A stretch of DNA of 64,000 bases from Clostridia bacterium (GTDB lineage: Bacteria > Bacillota_A > Clostridia > Oscillospirales > CAG-272), in NCBI GenBank assembly GCA_017452945.1, contig JAFTLD010000029.1, positions 16,959 through 80,958 on the forward strand, read 5' to 3'. Position numbers and translations under genes: made by a program. Shown here in pieces: positions 35,994-43,937 of the stretch. The notes beneath the pieces were generated by a model. It did no database searches. It was not told where the DNA came from and saw only the letters and a program-made list of their open reading frames with translations. Position 1 is the stretch's first letter, and every line of letters starts with the position of its first letter.

Positions 35994-36620
35994 ATGACTG
36001 TACTTGAAAGATTTACCCGCGTGGGCATCGTTCCCGTGGTTGTCATTGACAAGGTTGAGGATGCCGTTCCCTGTGCCAAGGCACTGCTTGCGGGCGGTGT
36101 TGACGTCATGGAGATTACCTTCCGTACCGCAGCTGCTCCCGATGCTATCAAGGCCGTTTCCGAGGCTTGTCCCGATATGTTGGTCGGCGCAGGTACCGTA
36201 CTTAATCTTGACCAGTGCAAGCTGGCTTGCGAAATGGGTGCAAAGTTCATCGTTTCTCCCGGTTTTGACCGTGACGTAGTTGCTTACTGCATCGAAAACG
36301 GCATTGCTACCACCCCCGGCTGCGTAACTCCCACAGAAATCACAGCTGCCGTCAATATGGGGCTCAAGGTCATCAAGTTCTTCCCTGCCAATATTTACGG
36401 TGGTTTGAACGCAATGAAGAATTTGTCCGCTCCTTTTGTTGGCATTAAGTTCCTGCCCACGGGCGGCATCAACACCGCGAACGTGCGCGAGTACATCGAT
36501 GCTCCCTTTATTCATGCTGTGGGCGGTTCCTGGATCTGCCCCCGTGCTGACATAGCTGCAGGCAATTGGGAAAAGATCACCGCGCTGTGCAAAGAAGCAC
36601 GCGCAGCAGCGTTTGACTAA
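35994..36620 (+). CDS. eda: KDPG / 4-hydroxy-2-oxoglutarate aldolase
   Basis: The 208-residue class I aldolase splits KDPG into pyruvate and glyceraldehyde-3-phosphate. The Schiff-base lysine is in VIKFFPANIYGG (about 125) and the catalytic Glu in MEITFRTAAA (about 40). AAGGAGG precedes the ATG, and kdgK follows directly. Confidence 0.95.
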   Translation: MTVLERFTRVGIVPVVVIDKVEDAVPCAKALLAGGVDVMEITFRTAAAPDAIKAVSEACPDMLVGAGTVLNLDQCKLACEMGAKFIVSPGFDRDVVAYCIENGIATTPGCVTPTEITAAVNMGLKVIKFFPANIYGGLNAMKNLSAPFVGIKFLPTGGINTANVREYIDAPFIHAVGGSWICPRADIAAGNWEKITALCKEARAAAFD

Positions 36621-36632
36621 TTGGAGGATATT

Positions 36633-37661
36633 ATGGCAAAGATTATAACCTTTGGTGAGCTGATGCTCAGACTTCAGCCCAATAATTATGAAAGATTTGT
36701 ACAAGCCAGCCAGGTAGAATTCACCTTTGGCGGCGGTGAAGCAAACGTGGCCGTCTCTCTTGCCAATTATGGCATGGATGCTGCGTTTGTGACCAAGCTC
36801 CCCGCACATGCCATCGGTCAGGCGGCTGTCAATTCCCTGCGCAGATACGGCGTGGATACCTCCATGATCGTTCGTGGCGGTGACCGCGTTGGTATCTACT
36901 TTAACGAAAAGGGTGCTTCTCAGCGCGGCTCTGTTTGCATTTACGACCGAGCAAACTCGGCTATTGCAAAGGCATCTGCAGAGGATTTCGATTGGGACAA
37001 GATTTTTGACGGTGCGGATTGGTTCCACTTCACCGGCATTACTCCTGCTCTTGGTCAGAACGTAGCTGACATTTGTCTGGATGCCTGCAAGGCGGCAAAG
37101 GCGCGTGGTATCAAGATCTCCTGTGACCTCAACTACCGCGGCAAGCTGTGGACGCGCGCACAGGCAAGAGAGACCATGACCAAGCTTTGCGAGTACGTAG
37201 ACGTTTGTATTTCCAACGAGGAAGATGCAAAGGACGTTTTCGGTATCGAGGCTGAGGCAACCGACATTTACGGTGGTACGCTCAACCATGAGGGCTACAA
37301 GTCTGTTGCAAAGCAGCTTGCTGACAAATTCGGCTTTGAGATGGTTGCCATTACTCTGCGAGAAAGCCACAGCGCAAGCGCAAACGGCTGGAGCGCAATG
37401 CTTTACAACGTCGCAGAGGACGCTTACTGCTTCTCCAAGAAGTACGAGCTGACCATCATTGACCGCGTTGGCGGCGGTGACTCGTTTGGCGGTGGACTCA
37501 TCTACTCTGTCCTTTCGGGCAAGACTACGCAACAGGCTGTCGAATTCGCGGTTGCTGCATCCGCACTCAAGCACACCATTGGCGGTGACTACAACATGGT
37601 CACGGTTGCTGAGGTAGAAAAGCTTGCAGGCGGCGACGGCTCGGGCAGAATTCAGAGATAA
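36633..37661 (+). CDS. kdgK: 2-keto-3-deoxygluconate kinase
   Basis: The 342-residue PfkB-family kinase phosphorylates KDG to KDPG, supplying the aldolase encoded just upstream. The PfkB signatures are FGGGEANVAVSLANYG (about 32) and RVGGGDSFGGGLIYS (about 285, catalytic Asp). The ATG at 36633 follows TTGGAGG; the start at 36621 would leave no ribosome site. Last gene of the operon. Confidence 0.95.
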   Translation: MAKIITFGELMLRLQPNNYERFVQASQVEFTFGGGEANVAVSLANYGMDAAFVTKLPAHAIGQAAVNSLRRYGVDTSMIVRGGDRVGIYFNEKGASQRGSVCIYDRANSAIAKASAEDFDWDKIFDGADWFHFTGITPALGQNVADICLDACKAAKARGIKISCDLNYRGKLWTRAQARETMTKLCEYVDVCISNEEDAKDVFGIEAEATDIYGGTLNHEGYKSVAKQLADKFGFEMVAITLRESHSASANGWSAMLYNVAEDAYCFSKKYELTIIDRVGGGDSFGGGLIYSVLSGKTTQQAVEFAVAASALKHTIGGDYNMVTVAEVEKLAGGDGSGRIQR

Positions 37662-37676
37662 GAAACAATATACGAA

Positions 37677-37706
37677 AAAACCCACCGGACTTAACCGGTG
37701 GGTTCA
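37677..37706 (-). terminator. Terminator at the convergent kdgK / sensor gene junction
   Basis: A 10-bp stem (AACCCACCGG / CCGGTGGGTT). On the minus strand it is followed by TTTTT, so it serves the 37691 gene, whose last four codons form one arm. In the plus direction the T-run is poor. Confidence 0.85.
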
Positions 37707-39097
37707 TTTGTGCCAACAGACGCATTCAAATCGTAATATTCATACGAAAACTCACCTGCATATGCAGATATCTCTCCGTCATTACAGTATATCGTACCTG
37801 AAATACTTGAGAAACTTGTTTCATTCTTATCGATCATAAGAAATTCATCTATTGTTCCAGCAAAATATACCTCAATATCCAGTCCCATTATGATGCTGAC
37901 ACCAATCGTTTTGACGTATGAAGAAAAAGTAAAGGTCTTCAGCTTATCATTAAAGTAAAAAGATGCTGCGCCAATCTCTTCAACGTATGGTGGAATAATG
38001 ACATTGTCAAGTGCCGTTTCAGCAAACGAATATTCTCCAATCGTTTTCAAGCTATACGGCAAATCTATTTCTTTTAGCTCAAAACAGCCATGGAAACAAG
38101 AATCACCTATCTCACGCAAGTTGTCACCGAAGGTTACTTCAGACAAAACATTGCAGGCGTAAAACACGCTATCTCCCAACACCTCAAGGCTGTCCGGTAA
38201 CACAACTGATTTCAAAGAACGACAACCTTGAAATGCAAGATTTTCAATGACAACAATTCCTTCAGAAACAACCACTTCTTCCAAAATATGTTGCATGTCA
38301 TATGTCTCTTGAAATGCCCCATTTTTTATGCTTGTCACAGGAATCCCTTGTACTTCGGAGGGGATTACCAAATTCCGTTGTCTCTTATTTCGAGATTCCC
38401 AACCAATAGCAGAGCAAAATTCCCCCGATTCATCTACCCAATACTGCACACCATTATCAATAATAATCCGCTCTGTATCTTCTGGTTCGGTAAGATGTTC
38501 TACACCGGGATCAGTATTAGTTTCTGGCTCTGTTTCCATCCCTGTATCAGATTCCGTTTCAGTTTCGCTTTCGGTCTCACCTATGATCGCATCAATCTCA
38601 TCCTTGTGCTTCATATAATACTCATAAAGTCTTTCAAGAAATTCGCCAAGGTCTTGCATGCTCTCTACTACCAAGCCGTCGCTTTGCATGGATTGCAGCT
38701 TATCGATGACCGAGTCAGCCGTTCCTGCGCCAAGGGCTGAGAACAGCTTTTCTGTGATCTCCCATTCGATCCAATTGATCTGCAGTTTGGTGTGCGTGGG
38801 TGAGGTAGGATCTTCGGGATTACCGACTTGCTGATCCAACGGGAAGATGACTTTGTCAATCACCTGACTGCTCCACTCCTGTACAGGATCTGCGCTAAGA
38901 ATGACAAGCGAAAGCGGCAGAGATACGACCAATAAGCAAAACGCCAAGGCAAGGCACGCAGCGCTTATCAGCAGCGTGCGGATCCTCTTATGTCGTCTGG
39001 CTTTCAGAATGCCCAGCTTGGTTTCATATTGCACGTACTCAATGATATACTTTTGATCAATGGAGGAAATGGCATCAATCATACGGTCATTGGTCAT
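37691..39097 (-). CDS. Membrane partner of sigma factor with extracellular leucine-rich repeats
   Basis: The 468-residue product has a ~45-residue cytoplasmic part, one membrane helix (about 42-68), a helical region (about 95-170), an acidic Glu/Thr linker (about 172-215) and a C-terminal block of BspA/LRR_5 repeats (about 240-410, for example LKSVVLPDSLEVLGDSVFYAC). It overlaps the sigma gene by the same ATGA as the 11537/12889 pair. The cytoplasmic motif ISSIDQKYIIEY matches LDHLDPDLVEKY of the other partner. I infer an anti-sigma sensor in which the outside domain has been exchanged. The repeats resemble those of the giant lipoprotein at 22861. Confidence 0.8.
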   Translation of the reverse strand: MTNDRMIDAISSIDQKYIIEYVQYETKLGILKARRHKRIRTLLISAACLALAFCLLVVSLPLSLVILSADPVQEWSSQVIDKVIFPLDQQVGNPEDPTSPTHTKLQINWIEWEITEKLFSALGAGTADSVIDKLQSMQSDGLVVESMQDLGEFLERLYEYYMKHKDEIDAIIGETESETETESDTGMETEPETNTDPGVEHLTEPEDTERIIIDNGVQYWVDESGEFCSAIGWESRNKRQRNLVIPSEVQGIPVTSIKNGAFQETYDMQHILEEVVVSEGIVVIENLAFQGCRSLKSVVLPDSLEVLGDSVFYACNVLSEVTFGDNLREIGDSCFHGCFELKEIDLPYSLKTIGEYSFAETALDNVIIPPYVEEIGAASFYFNDKLKTFTFSSYVKTIGVSIIMGLDIEVYFAGTIDEFLMIDKNETSFSSISGTIYCNDGEISAYAGEFSYEYYDLNASVGTNEPTG

Positions 39098-39669
39098 AAC
39101 AAAATGCCCTCCTTTGCCAGTTTTTCGCGAAGAGATTGCTTGATAAAGACGATCTGCTTATTGATCTTAGAACGGCTGACACCCAATTCGTCTGCAATCT
39201 CCTCGATCTGCTTACCGAAATAGTATCTGCCAATAAAAATGTACCTCTGCTCTTTGTCCAGACTTGACAGGTAGTCGTCTATGATCATGGCAAGCTCGTA
39301 TGTAAGCTCTGTTTCATGGCAATCTGCCAGTACATCCTGGAGATCTGAAAGCGAAACAGCCTGGCAGTGCCCGCCTCTTTTTTGGGCATTCTGCTTGCGG
39401 CAAACCATCAGGGCTTGATTTCGCATAATAGAAGCCAAAAAGGCTTTGAGCAGGTACGGGCGCTCTGGTGGGATGGCATTCCATGTGGCCAGATATGTGT
39501 CATTGAGACATTCCTCGCTGTCCTGTAAATCGCGCAAAATATTATTGGCCACTTTGAGCAAATATGAGCGATATTTGACATCGGTGTGTTTAATAGCATT
39601 TTCATTGCGTTCCCAATACAGCGCAATGATTTCATCGTCACTGAGAATGCTGACATGTGTACGATTCAT
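39094..39669 (-). CDS. Sigma-70 family RNA polymerase sigma factor (ECF-like)
   Basis: The 191-residue protein has region 2 (about 20-85, with LKVANNIL and ECLNDTYLATWNAIPP) and region 4 (about 140-185, with IEEIADELGVSRSKINKQIVFIKQSL). The start follows AAAGGAGACAG. It is a paralogue of the 12889 gene with the same gene order and overlap. Region 4 residues in the recognition helix are partly different (SRSKINKQI against SRSMVNKEL), so the two may share or divide promoters. Confidence 0.92.
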   Translation of the reverse strand: MNRTHVSILSDDEIIALYWERNENAIKHTDVKYRSYLLKVANNILRDLQDSEECLNDTYLATWNAIPPERPYLLKAFLASIMRNQALMVCRKQNAQKRGGHCQAVSLSDLQDVLADCHETELTYELAMIIDDYLSSLDKEQRYIFIGRYYFGKQIEEIADELGVSRSKINKQIVFIKQSLREKLAKEGILL

Positions 39670-39720
39670 AACTGTCTCCTTTCTGCATCCTTCACCCTTA
39701 TAGATGCAAATTTTCTCAAA

Positions 39721-39740
39721 AAGTGTACGATTTTCGAAAA
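39721..39740 (-). promoter_or_regulatory. Possible autoregulatory element of the second sigma gene
   Basis: On the minus strand TTTTCGAAAATCGTACACTT, 52-71 bases before the start. The core TTTC(G/C)AAAATC, one or two bases, TACAC is shared with 13551-13571 before the first sigma gene, and the bases that follow (AAAATTT ... TGAAGG) are also alike. No housekeeping promoter is obvious here. Confidence 0.4.
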
Positions 39741-39761
39741 AAAGTTTTTATTTTTTGTATG

Positions 39762-39797
39762 AAAAAAATCGGCATCGTTATGAAAGCCGATTTTTCA
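39762..39797 (-). terminator. Terminator after the fucosidase gene
   Basis: A 10-bp stem AAAAATCGGC / GCCGATTTTT with a 12-base loop and a T-run on the minus strand. Confidence 0.85.
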
Positions 39798-39804
39798 TGG
39801 TTTA

Positions 39805-40770
39805 TTATTTGCGTTTTCCCACCTCGCGCAGGATTTCAAGCGCGGGTGTGGGGATACGGCCAAGATAGTCGGGGCCGACGTTGAGCAGGTAGTTGACACC
39901 GCGGGCATTCAGGTGTTCTTTGATACGAATGACCTCGTCGGCACTCTTCCAGTTGTCATCATAATACTTAAAGCCCCAGGTATCGTTGAGCGTGGTGGGA
40001 GATTCCACCAGTACGTTTTCCATGTATTCATCGGGAATCTCGTTATCGCCCATGGAAACATAGTCACCAAGATCATTGCCGATTCGGCTGTTGAGCAGGC
40101 AGTCGGGCTGGATCGATTTAACAAGATCACGAAGCTCCTTTGACTGCTCAGGGGTAATTTGATGCGGCGTGTCGCACCAAAGCAGGCACAAGTCACCATA
40201 TTTGGTCAGAATCTCGCGGATCTGCGGCAGGATCTTGGATCTGAAGCATTGCTCATAATCCTTGGCATCATCGTCCGGATAGTCCCAGTTGTTTGTCCAA
40301 TACGTATCGCACACGTTGAGATGCGTGGGGTGATAGCCGCCGCCGTTGGGCTCATGCCAGTCCAGCTCCTGTGAATAGTAAAGACCAAATTTCAGGCCGT
40401 GCTTTTTGCAGGCTGCCGACAGCTCAGCAATCACGTCGCGGCCAAAGGGCGTGGCATCCACCACGTTATAATTATCATATTCGGACTTGAACATGCAAAA
40501 ACCGTCGTGATGCTTGCTTGTCACCACCATGTAGTTCATGCCTGCATCCTTTGCAAGTTTTACCCATTCCTCAGCATCAAAATATATGGGGTTGAAGGCC
40601 TTAGCAAGCTGCGCATATTCCTCATTCGGGATGCGGAAATAGGACTGCGCCCACTCGGCAATCATATCCATGCGCTGCCCTTTGTATTCCCCCGCCAGCA
40701 AGGAGTAAAGCCCCCAATGGATCATAAGGCCAAACTCTGCTTCATTTTTGAACCATTCCTTGTTATTCAT
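39805..40770 (-). CDS. Alpha-L-fucosidase, GH29, catalytic domain only
   Basis: The 321-residue product is a GH29 barrel. It shows FGLMIHWGLYS (about 14), the SKHHDGF strand (about 85), and the probable nucleophile Asp200 in DLCLLWCDTP. It lacks the C-terminal beta-sandwich of longer GH29 enzymes and has no signal peptide, so it should act in the cytoplasm on imported fucosyl oligosaccharides. The start at 40770 follows GGGGAGAACGG; the alternative at 40788 has no good site and lies inside the previous gene. It is third in a transcript with two small membrane proteins. Confidence 0.9.
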   Translation of the reverse strand: MNNKEWFKNEAEFGLMIHWGLYSLLAGEYKGQRMDMIAEWAQSYFRIPNEEYAQLAKAFNPIYFDAEEWVKLAKDAGMNYMVVTSKHHDGFCMFKSEYDNYNVVDATPFGRDVIAELSAACKKHGLKFGLYYSQELDWHEPNGGGYHPTHLNVCDTYWTNNWDYPDDDAKDYEQCFRSKILPQIREILTKYGDLCLLWCDTPHQITPEQSKELRDLVKSIQPDCLLNSRIGNDLGDYVSMGDNEIPDEYMENVLVESPTTLNDTWGFKYYDDNWKSADEVIRIKEHLNARGVNYLLNVGPDYLGRIPTPALEILREVGKRK

Positions 40771-40784
40771 TCCGTTCTCCCCGT

Positions 40785-41351
40785 TCATTCTCTGTAAGCA
40801 TAGAATTTTTCACAATATAACTCCACAACCGTATCGGGATCACTCGCCATACACACAACAACGTAGGAATCTCCATACTCGGAAAGCTGCAACGCTGTTT
40901 CCAATCTTGAAGGATACACAACCGTTCCATCCGTATTTCTATGGATCGTGTACCTTTTTCCATCCTGAAAGTACACTGTATCATATCCTCCGCTAAAAGG
41001 TGTACGAGGGCCATCAAAGATCACGTGCTTATCAAATTTCGCATGTGAAATCAGGATGTCCTCATGACGGATATCATTCACACCCTTTATCATACCGACA
41101 AACGTTCTGATCAGTTTATAGGCAACGTAGCCGACGATCCCTATCAGCGCAAGTCCCAGTACAATATGCATGGGCGAGCGTTCAACGCCCTCGGCTGCGA
41201 TCCCCTTGAATAGCATGGACATGCCAAATCCAAAAGCAACGGTGGCAATCAGCAAAATCACTCCGCCTAAGATATACGTCGGAGTATTGGATTTTTTGAA
41301 TTTTTCCAAGATCATCTCTTTAGTAATGATCTCTCTTTTGTCTTCATGCAT
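40785..41351 (-). CDS. Two-helix membrane protein, paralogue of the adjacent gene
   Basis: The 188-residue product has a charged N-terminus (MHEDKREIITKEMI), two membrane helices (about 28-52 and 62-85) and a C-terminal soluble domain of about 100 residues with GPRTPFSGGYDTVYFQDGK and a closing ELYCEKFYAY. The neighbour at 41344 has the same plan and the matching strings DTPRTLFSYGSDAIYFTGGK and DLYAEKIFVY, so the two arose by tandem duplication. Start 41351 overlaps the previous gene by eight bases; the reading from 41402 is rejected. Function unknown; it may form a heteromer with its neighbour. Confidence 0.75.
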   Translation of the reverse strand: MHEDKREIITKEMILEKFKKSNTPTYILGGVILLIATVAFGFGMSMLFKGIAAEGVERSPMHIVLGLALIGIVGYVAYKLIRTFVGMIKGVNDIRHEDILISHAKFDKHVIFDGPRTPFSGGYDTVYFQDGKRYTIHRNTDGTVVYPSRLETALQLSEYGDSYVVVCMASDPDTVVELYCEKFYAYRE

Positions 41352-41910
41352 CGCATACCTCAGTATTTTTATACACAAAAATTTTCTCCGCGTACAGATC
41401 AATCACATCATTCGGCTTATCCGGAAAAACGACCACCCAAAACATATCTCCCTCTGCGGTAAATTTCAACGTATCAAGCAATCTCTCGGAATAGTCATTG
41501 TGTCGCTTATAATGCTTGATCGTATGCTTCTTTCCTCCGGTAAAATATATGGCATCGCTGCCATAGGAAAACAACGTACGAGGCGTATCATATTCCACAT
41601 GCCGTAAAAACTCAACGCGCTCCACCAAGAATTCGCCTGCACGAAGGCTTCTGATGCATTTGACGTATCGGACGATGATTATGACCGCATACACTACCGT
41701 CGCGAGCAATAAGCACACGTTAAGTACCCAATATAGTATATCGCTTCCTGTTTGGAGCATTACATCCTTACCCAAACACAATACAATGGCAATCAGCGGA
41801 ATAAACAACGTCAATCCTATGACAGTTCCCAATAACTTTTTGCCATATCTGTCGGTCAATTTATTGATTATCATCGCATTATTGACGAGTTCCCTTTTCT
41901 CTTCATACAT
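41344..41910 (-). CDS. Two-helix membrane protein, first of a tandem pair
   Basis: The 188-residue product begins MYEEKRELVNNAMI, has two membrane helices (about 25-50 and 60-85) and a C-terminal domain rich in aromatic and basic residues. The start at 41910 follows TGGAGG and a perfect promoter lies just upstream. I do not recognise a family. The conserved ends of the two paralogues (E-K-R-E near the start and E-K-[IF]-[FY] near the end) would make a good search seed. Confidence 0.75.
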   Translation of the reverse strand: MYEEKRELVNNAMIINKLTDRYGKKLLGTVIGLTLFIPLIAIVLCLGKDVMLQTGSDILYWVLNVCLLLATVVYAVIIIVRYVKCIRSLRAGEFLVERVEFLRHVEYDTPRTLFSYGSDAIYFTGGKKHTIKHYKRHNDYSERLLDTLKFTAEGDMFWVVVFPDKPNDVIDLYAEKIFVYKNTEVCDA

Positions 41911-41940
41911 CTTTGTTTACCTCCATACACCGGTACACTT

Positions 41941-41969
41941 ATTATAACAAAATTATCAAGCTCTGTCAA
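41941..41969 (-). promoter_or_regulatory. Promoter for the paralogue pair and fucosidase
   Basis: On the minus strand TTGACA, 17 bases, TATAAT, 31 bases before the 41910 start. Confidence 0.85.
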
Positions 41970-41977
41970 TCAAATTA

Positions 41978-42013
41978 TATAAGAAAAGCAAGCCTTACGA
42001 CTTGCTTTTCTTT
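41978..42013 (-). terminator. Terminator of the YwaF-like gene
   Basis: A perfect 12-bp stem AAGAAAAGCAAG / CTTGCTTTTCTT with an eight-base loop. One arm codes for the last residues of the gene; a T-rich tail follows on the minus strand. Confidence 0.85.
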
Positions 42014-42768
42014 CTTGTTATCAGATAGTATCCTCCATAAAAGGCTACTATGTAAATCAAAAACAGTACGACAACACCAATCGGATACAGCACGGGACTA
42101 CCGCTCAAAAGATTATACAGAATATCGTAAGGCGTGCCGTCACTCTGCATTAAGAACATGTAGTTGTAATCCGTGAGAATGTTGACCGCGTAAGCAAGCA
42201 CACAGCACACTCCAAGAATCGAAAATGTAATGCCGATATTCTTCTTTTTCATGCTGGTCATGCCGGATATCGCGATATACAGTGATCCAAAGCCCGAAAT
42301 ACAATGCGTGATACCGGAGCAGACGTTGACGTAATAGAAAACGGGGTATGCATTATAATTTTGCGCTGCACCGTAAGTGCCTGCAAGCGCTCCCAGCAAG
42401 CCAAAGATCAGCACGAAATCAAGCGATGCTTCTTTGAGTCTACCCTTGGAAAATGCGGCAAGCGGCAGCGTGATCAGCTGAATGCTGCACAAAAACAGCG
42501 GCAAGTTTCTCAAAAGAGATTCCAGGGGATCGTCCGCCTGCATGCAGCCGAGCACGATCTTGATTATCTCGATCCCGTCGATCAGGATCGCTGCCCAGAT
42601 CAGCGGCACGTTTTTATTCTTTTCGTGGTGCTTGCGATAATGCAGACCGATCCAAACAGCCAAAGCTGCCATAATCAGAACCAAAAACGTCACAAAGGTC
42701 AAATGCTGCCAGGAATATGCACCCGACGGTTGAGCTGTGAGTTCGCCAAAGCCTAAATACTGTTTCAT
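41995..42768 (-). CDS. YwaF/TMEM164-type integral membrane protein
   Basis: The 257-residue protein has about seven membrane helices. The combination of WQHLTF near the start, RNLPLFLCSIQL (about 88-99), a GxxH-like HCISGFGSLY (about 150) and the C-terminal DYNYMFLMQSDGTPYDILYNL segment fits the YwaF family (TIGR02206), whose role is not established. Preceded by AGAGGGCGG. A TATAAT lies at 42796-42801 on the minus strand but without a clear -35. Confidence 0.75.
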   Translation of the reverse strand: MKQYLGFGELTAQPSGAYSWQHLTFVTFLVLIMAALAVWIGLHYRKHHEKNKNVPLIWAAILIDGIEIIKIVLGCMQADDPLESLLRNLPLFLCSIQLITLPLAAFSKGRLKEASLDFVLIFGLLGALAGTYGAAQNYNAYPVFYYVNVCSGITHCISGFGSLYIAISGMTSMKKKNIGITFSILGVCCVLAYAVNILTDYNYMFLMQSDGTPYDILYNLLSGSPVLYPIGVVVLFLIYIVAFYGGYYLITRKKSKS

Positions 42769-42869
42769 AAACCGCCCTCTGATGTTATTTTCTCCATTAT
42801 AACAGAATCCAGTCGAAAACAGTTGACTTTTACGAAAATTTAAGATATTAAGATTTATGCAAGTACGAT

Positions 42870-43766
42870 TTATTCTTGCGGTATAATCTCTCCGGTAAAC
42901 GCATCGATCTCAATCACATCGAGTGTGGAATAATGATCTCCTTCCACCAGCCAAGAAAGCGCGATGAGATAATTCCCCGTTTCACAGTATTTGGGAATCA
43001 GCGCAAATTGATATCCGGTTTCGGCATCCACGTCCCCGCTTTTAATGTCCCAATAATCTTCTGCGATCTTCAACGCCTTGCTTTTGGTAATCGTTTTCTG
43101 CCAAGGAGCTTCAAAGGCTAAGTATTCTACAAGGTCTTTACAGGTTTGGGCAAGACATGCCTTGTATTCCTGTTCATCGACCTCGCGCTCACCAATATAG
43201 AAAACAGCGTCGTTCTGCTCATTCGCTTCTATGACCGTAAAAACGGATTCTTCTATCATCTCCGATCCCTCAAACCTGAGCTTGGATGCACCGTAGGTGA
43301 GTCCACCGTCCTTAGTTTGATACCAGAAATAGGTTCCGTCGGTACGTAGACTACTGAAATTACGGAAAGAAAAGGTGTAGGCATAGACCTTGCCGTCAAA
43401 ATAATGAAGCACCACGCAGTCCCCAAGCGAAGATTGGATGACGTATTCACAAATGCCGTCCATATCCAGATCAATGATCGCCTTTTGGTCAACGAGAGAA
43501 TCTTCCATTTTTTTCAAAAGCCCCGGTAACAGACAATCCTTGAGTTCGATTTCACCCTGATATTCACTGTTGACACGGATCTTTCCCTTTACGGCAGCGT
43601 CATACATTTCAAGGGCAATTTCCGCTTCTGTCGGCTCTTGCTGGGTGCTTTCGAAAATCTCAGCTTCCGTGGACGTATGTTCATTATTTTCAGATGAATT
43701 TGGCGTACAGCCAAGCATCGTTATGATCAGTAAAATGCAAATCGTTAAGGCAAAAGTTCTTCTCAT
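42870..43766 (-). CDS. Lipoprotein of unknown function
   Basis: The 298-residue product has a lipoprotein signal ending MLGC (Cys about 19) and a Glu/Thr-rich linker. The rest is a mixed alpha/beta domain with a DLDMDGICEYVIQ motif (about 97), like the FG-GAP/calcium-loop type in which D-x-D-x-D binds a metal, and a C-terminal part (about 225-298, with AEDYWDIKSGDVD and DVIEIDAFTGEI) reminiscent of PepSY-like or NTF2-like repeats; neither call is firm. The second of two close ATGs (43766) is chosen because GGAGG lies six bases before it. Confidence 0.75.
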   Translation of the reverse strand: MRRTFALTICILLIITMLGCTPNSSENNEHTSTEAEIFESTQQEPTEAEIALEMYDAAVKGKIRVNSEYQGEIELKDCLLPGLLKKMEDSLVDQKAIIDLDMDGICEYVIQSSLGDCVVLHYFDGKVYAYTFSFRNFSSLRTDGTYFWYQTKDGGLTYGASKLRFEGSEMIEESVFTVIEANEQNDAVFYIGEREVDEQEYKACLAQTCKDLVEYLAFEAPWQKTITKSKALKIAEDYWDIKSGDVDAETGYQFALIPKYCETGNYLIALSWLVEGDHYSTLDVIEIDAFTGEIIPQE

Positions 43767-43794
43767 GCACATCCTCCAAAACGCTTATAAGCAT

Positions 43795-43823
43795 ATTATA
43801 ACCGCTACAGAACACCTTGTCAA
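43795..43823 (-). promoter_or_regulatory. Perfect consensus promoter for the 43766 lipoprotein gene
   Basis: On the minus strand TTGACA, 17 bases, TATAAT, about 30 bases before the start. Confidence 0.85.
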
Positions 43824-43887
43824 TAAGGTGGGGGAAAGATTTTTTCTACGGTCAATTTTTATCATAAAGTGGGGAAAACAGAATATT

Positions 43888-43931
43888 AGCCCGATGGCGC
43901 ACCTGTTTTGTTACAGATGCGCCATCGGGCT
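43888..43931 (-). terminator. Strong hairpin after apbE
   Basis: A perfect 14-bp stem AGCCCGATGGCGCA / TGCGCCATCGGGCT, extended inside by CTGT/ACAG. The tail on the minus strand (AATATTCTGTTTTCC) is not a clean T-run, so it may act as an mRNA end or stability element. Confidence 0.65.
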
Positions 43932-43937
43932 GATTCT

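Noticed and set aside
35148..37685. 845-codon open frame on the minus strand opposite the glucuronate genes
   Set aside because: It is antisense to four genes with clear family motifs. The sense genes avoid TTA, CTA and TCA codons, which keeps the opposite frame free of stops. The frame has no ribosome site or family likeness.
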